A DNA stretch of 41,350 nt. Source: Sphingomonadales bacterium (GTDB lineage: Bacteria; Pseudomonadota; Alphaproteobacteria; Sphingomonadales; Sphingomonadaceae). The notes under the pieces are model-generated. The model made no database searches. It was not told the origin of the DNA and worked only from the letters and a program-made list of their open reading frames with translations. The DNA is taken from NCBI GenBank assembly GCA_025352685.1, contig JANXSN010000029.1, positions 1 to 41,350 on the forward strand, read 5' to 3'. This document shows positions 37,403 to 41,350 of the stretch, in pieces (the stretch's first letter is position 1; each line of letters opens with the position of its first letter). A program made the position numbers and the translations under genes.

Positions 37403-38718
37403 AATGTTCGCCTTAGCCCGCTCTGCCCCCGCCCCGTCAACCGCGCGAGTGCGTCGGCAGCCAGAAATATAAGCAGGCTGGCGATGACATAGCGGTACCG
37501 CACAAGCGGCTGTGTCAGGAGGTAGGGCAGCGGCAACAACAATACTGGCGGGATGAGGTAAAGGAATAGCCACTGCCGCCGCGACAAAGCCGCGAACAGA
37601 CCGACAAGCGCAAAGGCCGCAATCAAATCGACCACGACAAGCCGTATCGGCATCGTGGCATCGGGTGGCGCAGTGTGGAACCACATCCATGGCGGCGGGA
37701 AGAAGAATTCCCGCCAATGGCGTAGCCATATCGTTAATGACGGTACTGGATGCCCCAAAACCCAGCGCATGGTCTCGGCGCCTAGTCGATGCGAATAGGG
37801 CAGTTCGCCGCCCGCAGCCTGCATCGCGCGATAGGCGACATCGTTTCCATGGGGGTGAATCTGTGAAAGGCGCGTCAGGTAGACGGCGCCCGGGTCGGCC
37901 GGGGCGACGGCGCCGCGATGCGTGCCTAGCGCAAATTCGAGACCAAAATTACCCCGTGTCCAAACCATTTCGCCGAGCCTGGTCTCGTTGCGGAGCGCCC
38001 AGGGCAAGCTGGTCAGGATCAGAACGGCGGAGAGAATAGCCGCGGCACGGGAGCGACTCGCCCAGTCAAGCCGGCGCCATGCGAGAATGCCAAGAATCGC
38101 TATAGCGCAGATACTGAGACTGGGCGAGAGCGCGACGATGAACGCCGTCAGCGCAGACAGCCCGATACTATCCGCAATACCGATAGTTCTTCTTTGGTCG
38201 AGCCGCACGACTGCAAGCAACAGCAATGCGAGTGCCAGAGCGGCATCACCATTCTCATAAATTCGCAGCGACCGCGATTCGAGCTCATAGTGCAGCGGCA
38301 GCAGGCAAATTAGCACCACCGCGGCCCCACGAACGGGCGCGGGCGTTCCCAGTTTTGCAAAGGCCCGGCTGAGCACGAGGCTGGTTGCAACGACGACCAA
38401 AGCGCTGAACACGGTCAGCACGACGGCAGTCGCGGGCGAGTCCACCCCGAAAAGACGGAAGACAAGTCCGGGGATCACCGGCGGCACCGCACCGACATGG
38501 GCAGTTGGTCCGCTGCCCGGCCGAAAGGCATCGGCAATCCACCCCGTCTGCGCCCAGCTGATCGCGGCGTTGCGCAGCTCAGTATCGAGCATGGCCAAAT
38601 GGCCATCAAGCGTCCACGCCACACGTTCAATCGCAGCAAGAACAAACAGGGGGACCGCTGCCGTGCGTCCGTCGGCAATCCAGCTTAGTAGGCGTCGTAC
38701 TTTCGGCGCCTCGGCCAC
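37399..38718 (-). CDS. GT-C-like multi-spanning membrane protein (glycosyltransferase family 39/ArnT-like?)
   Basis: A protein of about 439 residues with roughly ten hydrophobic segments. The layout, a loop with acidic residues near the N-terminus (LDTELRNAA, then [15 protein letters not shown]) followed by many helices, resembles GT-C glycosyltransferases that use polyprenyl-phosphate sugars. No catalytic motif is certain. The start is uncertain: GTG 38718, just after the gatA stop, fits tight packing, while the longest frame begins at 38784 inside gatA. The gene ends in an overlap with gatB, so it is cotranscribed between gatA and gatB. Confidence 0.7.
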   Translation of the reverse strand: MAEAPKVRRLLSWIADGRTAAVPLFVLAAIERVAWTLDGHLAMLDTELRNAAISWAQTGWIADAFRPGSGPTAHVGAVPPVIPGLVFRLFGVDSPATAVVLTVFSALVVVATSLVLSRAFAKLGTPAPVRGAAVVLICLLPLHYELESRSLRIYENGDAALALALLLLAVVRLDQRRTIGIADSIGLSALTAFIVALSPSLSICAIAILGILAWRRLDWASRSRAAAILSAVLILTSLPWALRNETRLGEMVWTRGNFGLEFALGTHRGAVAPADPGAVYLTRLSQIHPHGNDVAYRAMQAAGGELPYSHRLGAETMRWVLGHPVPSLTIWLRHWREFFFPPPWMWFHTAPPDATMPIRLVVVDLIAAFALVGLFAALSRRQWLFLYLIPPVLLLPLPYLLTQPLVRYRYVIASLLIFLAADALARLTGRGQSGLRRTL

Positions 38719-38722
38719 CTTT

Positions 38723-40204
38723 TCACCACCAGGCCTGTGGCCGGGCCGTGAATGCGGCCCGTTCCTCAATGGCAAGGCAAGCATTCAGCACGCCCTGCTC
38801 GTCGAACGCTTTCCCGATGATCTGGAGTCCAAGTGGCAAACCCTGCCCGTCTAGGCCGCCGGGGACCGACATCGCGGGAAGACCCGCGAGCGAGCTGGGC
38901 ACCGTGAACACGTCGTTGAGGTACATCGCCAGAGGGTCAGCACTCTTTTCACCCAGCGCGAACGCCGCGCTTGGCGCGGTTGGTGTGAGTAGCAAATCGC
39001 ACGATTTCCACGCGTCGTCGAAATCGCGCGCAATCAAGCTGCGCACTTTCGATGCCTGTGTGAAGTATGCCTCGTAAAAGCCTGCCGAAAGGACATAAGC
39101 GCCAATCATGATGCGGCGCTTTACCTCAGGGCCGAACCCGGCGGCACGGGTTGCTGCATACATGTCCTGCAGCCCGGCCCCGACGGGCAGCTCGCGCAGA
39201 CCGTAGCGCACGCCGTCATAGCGCGCGAGGTTAGACGATGCTTCAGCAGGGGCGATGATGTAATATGCGGGTAGTGCGTATTTGGTGTGCGGGAGCGACA
39301 CCTCGACGACTTCGGCCCCCGCGTCGTTGACCCAGGCAATACCGCGTTGCCACAAGGCGTCGATCTCGGCGGACATGTTGTCGACGCGGTATTCGCGGGG
39401 GATACCGACGCGCTTGCCCCGCAGATCACTCGACAATGCCGCCTCCCACTTGGGAACGGATAAATCTAACGACGTCGAGTCCTTGACATCGAAACCTGCC
39501 ATGGTCTCGAGCATGATTGCGCAGTCACGAACATCGCGAGCCATCGCACCGGCCTGGTCAAGCGAGCTTGCGAAAGCCACGACTCCCCAGCGCGAGCAGC
39601 GGCCATAGGTCGGCTTGATCCCGCAAATACCGGTAAACGCAGCAGGCTGGCGGATCGAACCGCCAGTGTCGGTGCCTGTTGCTGCAGGGCAAAGGCGCGC
39701 AGAGATGGCGGCCGACGAACCACCCGAAGATCCACCAGGAGCGAGCGCCGCGTTGCAGCCGCCGGCCCGACGCCAGGGCGAAATAACATTGCCAAACGCG
39801 CTCGTCTCATTCGACGAGCCCATCGCGAACTGATCCATGTTCAGTTTGCCGAGCATACCCGCACCGGCGTCCCACAGCTTTGCCGACACCGTCGATTCAT
39901 AGGGTGGGATGAAACCCTCAAGGATATGGCTGGCCGCAGTCGTCGCGACACCCTTGGTGCAGAAGAGGTCCTTCATGCCTATTGGTACGCCGGACATTGG
40001 CTTCAGCCCGCCTGCAACGCGCGCAGCATCCGCTGCGTCTGCGGCAGCCAGTACGTGATCGGGTGTTTCAATGACAAAAGCGTTCAATGCCTTCGCCGCA
40101 GCGACCTTTTCAATAAAGGCGCTGGCGACTTCACGCGCCGAGAAAGCCCCGTCACGCACGCCGTCGCGGATCGCGGCAATGCCGAGGTTGGTAATGTCTG
40201 ACAT
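38723..40204 (-). CDS. gatA: Asp-tRNA(Asn)/Glu-tRNA(Gln) amidotransferase subunit A
   Basis: A 493-residue amidase-signature enzyme that frees ammonia from glutamine for GatB. The Ser-cisSer-Lys triad is visible: Lys78 in GMKDLF, Ser159 in GGSSGGS and nucleophile Ser183 in [10 protein letters not shown]. The ATG follows the gatC stop directly (TAAATG read as one run), so the two are translationally coupled. Confidence 0.97.
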   Translation of the reverse strand: MSDITNLGIAAIRDGVRDGAFSAREVASAFIEKVAAAKALNAFVIETPDHVLAAADAADAARVAGGLKPMSGVPIGMKDLFCTKGVATTAASHILEGFIPPYESTVSAKLWDAGAGMLGKLNMDQFAMGSSNETSAFGNVISPWRRAGGCNAALAPGGSSGGSSAAISARLCPAATGTDTGGSIRQPAAFTGICGIKPTYGRCSRWGVVAFASSLDQAGAMARDVRDCAIMLETMAGFDVKDSTSLDLSVPKWEAALSSDLRGKRVGIPREYRVDNMSAEIDALWQRGIAWVNDAGAEVVEVSLPHTKYALPAYYIIAPAEASSNLARYDGVRYGLRELPVGAGLQDMYAATRAAGFGPEVKRRIMIGAYVLSAGFYEAYFTQASKVRSLIARDFDDAWKSCDLLLTPTAPSAAFALGEKSADPLAMYLNDVFTVPSSLAGLPAMSVPGGLDGQGLPLGLQIIGKAFDEQGVLNACLAIEERAAFTARPQAWW

Positions 40205-40492
40205 TTATTCGATTACCTTCGGCACGGCGAAAAACCCGCATTCAGATGCGGGCGCGTTAGCCAGGATGGCGTCGCGAATATTGCCATCGGTCACGATGTC
40301 GTCACGCAGGCGCAGCTTATTGGGAATGACCACAGTCATCGGCTCCACCGCAGACGTGTCGACCTCGCCCAGCTGCTCGATCCAGCCGAGAATATTGTTA
40401 AGTTCAGGTACCATTGCTGCAACCTGATCGTCGGTGACGGCGATACGAGCGAGCGAGGCGATCTTTCGGACAGTAGCGCTGTTTACGGACAT
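40205..40492 (-). CDS. gatC: Asp-tRNA(Asn)/Glu-tRNA(Gln) amidotransferase subunit C
   Basis: A 95-residue GatC that holds GatA and GatB together. Typical sequence: [17 protein letters not shown], then [20 protein letters not shown] and the C-terminal [14 protein letters not shown]. The start at 40492 gives the usual N-terminus; the frame extends to 40519 without support. It is the first gene of the gatCA-membrane protein-gatB operon. Confidence 0.95.
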   Translation of the reverse strand: MSVNSATVRKIASLARIAVTDDQVAAMVPELNNILGWIEQLGEVDTSAVEPMTVVIPNKLRLRDDIVTDGNIRDAILANAPASECGFFAVPKVIE

Positions 40493-40507
40493 AGAACCCC
40501 GGTGGTC

Positions 40508-40521
40508 GGTTGTAGACAACC
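40508..40521. promoter_or_regulatory. Palindrome in the gatC/DUF3089 divergent gap
   Basis: GGTTGT-AG-ACAACC, two 6-base arms around a 2-base centre, lies between the divergent starts at 40492 and 40575. It could be an operator or chance; the binding protein is not known. Confidence 0.3.
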
Positions 40522-40574
40522 CTTACGCTGGGCGGCTAGCAGCAACCCCCCTGTCCTTCAACTGCCGGATACCA

Positions 40575-41350
40575 ATGGCCCGCAAGTTTCTCTACGTCGT
40601 CGCGCTCCTGACGTTTCTGACCGTGTTGTGCGGCGTCGCTTGGGCACTATTCAGCGACAAGCTGATCGCCATGGCGTTTGTCCCTGGTACGCCGTTTGCC
40701 GAGCAAGCGCCGATGACCACAAATGTTTATGCAGACAAGCGAATGTGGTACGCACGACCTGATATTCGGGCAGGCAATCCGGCCGAATGGCGGCCGAGAG
40801 GGATGGCAACGGGTCCTGCCGAGCGCGGCGCGTCGGTGTTTTTCGTCCACCCGACCAGCTATCTGACACGTGCCGGTTGGAATGCGCCTCTGGACGATGG
40901 CGCGTCAGGCGATCTCGCGCGGACCTTTATTCGCGGACAGGCAAGTGCCTTCAACGGCGTTGGCGCCATCTGGGCACCGCGGTACCGTCAGGCAACATTT
41001 GGATCTTTTCTCACAACAAAGGGCGAAGCGCGAAAGGCGCTCGACGCCGCCTACCGAGACGTTGCTCTCGCGTTTGATGCGTTCGTCGCACAAGCACCAA
41101 AGGATCAGCCGATTATTTTGGCAGGTCATAGTCAGGGCGCGCTCCACCTCACGAGGCTGTTGCGGGAGAAAATTGCCGGGAAGTCGATCGCCGCACGCAT
41201 CGTCGCCGTCTATGTTATCGGTTGGCCGATCTCCGTCGAAACGGACATCAAGGCGATGGGCCTCCCCGCGTGCCGCACCGCGGCACAGACCGGCTGCATC
41301 TTGGCATGGCAGACCTTCGCTGAACCAGCGACCACAAAACTCGTTACTGA
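40575..41350 (+). CDS. DUF3089-family alpha/beta-hydrolase-like protein, partial (runs off right edge)
   Basis: An open frame of 258 codons with no stop before the window end. It begins MARKFLYVVALLTFLTVLCG (signal anchor or signal peptide). Family features are WYARPDIRAGNPAEW, FFVHPTSYL, then APRYRQATFGSF and the nucleophile elbow GHSQGA with Ser186, which make it a DUF3089-type putative esterase or lipase of the envelope. The catalytic Asp and His would lie beyond the edge. It is divergent from gatC. Confidence 0.85.
   Translation, partial: MARKFLYVVALLTFLTVLCGVAWALFSDKLIAMAFVPGTPFAEQAPMTTNVYADKRMWYARPDIRAGNPAEWRPRGMATGPAERGASVFFVHPTSYLTRAGWNAPLDDGASGDLARTFIRGQASAFNGVGAIWAPRYRQATFGSFLTTKGEARKALDAAYRDVALAFDAFVAQAPKDQPIILAGHSQGALHLTRLLREKIAGKSIAARIVAVYVIGWPISVETDIKAMGLPACRTAAQTGCILAWQTFAEPATTKLVT

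Noticed and set aside
37403-37729. Longer N-terminus for GatB
   Set aside because: It overlaps the membrane-protein gene on the same strand; ATG 37402 matches GatB families and forms an ATGA overlap.

Overview
The window looks like a chromosomal segment of an alphaproteobacterium, most likely a member of the Sphingomonadales. This rests on the high-GC codon usage, the gene order fabD-fabG next to rpsF-rpsR-rplI, S6 and L9 proteins with long charged C-terminal tails, a large TonB-dependent receptor with a sphingomonad-like plug, and a gatC-gatA-gatB group with a membrane-protein gene inserted. The assignment is by pattern recognition; no database was searched.

Positions 1-6665 look like an accessory region. 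The left edge is the start of an IS3-family transposase gene with its element end near 216. Next come two minus-strand exported hydrolases: a metallo-beta-lactamase-fold protein and a MetX-like alpha/beta hydrolase, joined by a TTGA stop/start overlap. On the plus strand there is an exported acetamidase/formamidase-family protein preceded by an unrecognised ORF. An ArdC-type antirestriction protein follows, between two gene-poor stretches that hold only palindromes and ORF scraps.

Positions 6666-12541 encode a complete tripartite RND efflux pump in one operon (lipoprotein adaptor, 1052-residue inner-membrane pump, outer-membrane channel). The channel gene contains ten perfect copies of a 6-bp repeat. 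Positions 12548-17584 hold a LysR regulator divergent from mmsA, a nitronate-monooxygenase-like enzyme, and a LysE-type exporter divergent from an Lrp/AsnC regulator that is broken by a frameshift.

Positions 17699-21446 are housekeeping genes: fabD-fabG on the minus strand, rpsF-rpsR-rplI on the plus strand, and folE convergent with rplI across a terminator. A TonB-dependent receptor with its own terminator follows. Next is a complete kdpFABCDE cluster (24452-32214) for high-affinity potassium uptake, whose genes are tightly packed or overlapping. Upstream of kdpF there is a direct repeat with the 11-bp spacing expected of a KdpE site.

Positions 32224-41350 contain a GT2 glycosyltransferase, trigger factor (tig) with a His-rich and Lys-rich tail, tRNA-Leu(UAG), a 46-residue proline-rich small protein, a heavily frameshifted pseudogene, gatB, a GT-C-like membrane protein, gatA, gatC, and the start of a DUF3089-type hydrolase that runs off the right edge.

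I found no CRISPR array, rRNA, prophage or obvious defence island. The best candidates for something undescribed are the cluster of exported hydrolases on the IS/ArdC-flanked left arm, the length-variable repeat in the efflux channel, and a few small or decaying genes.
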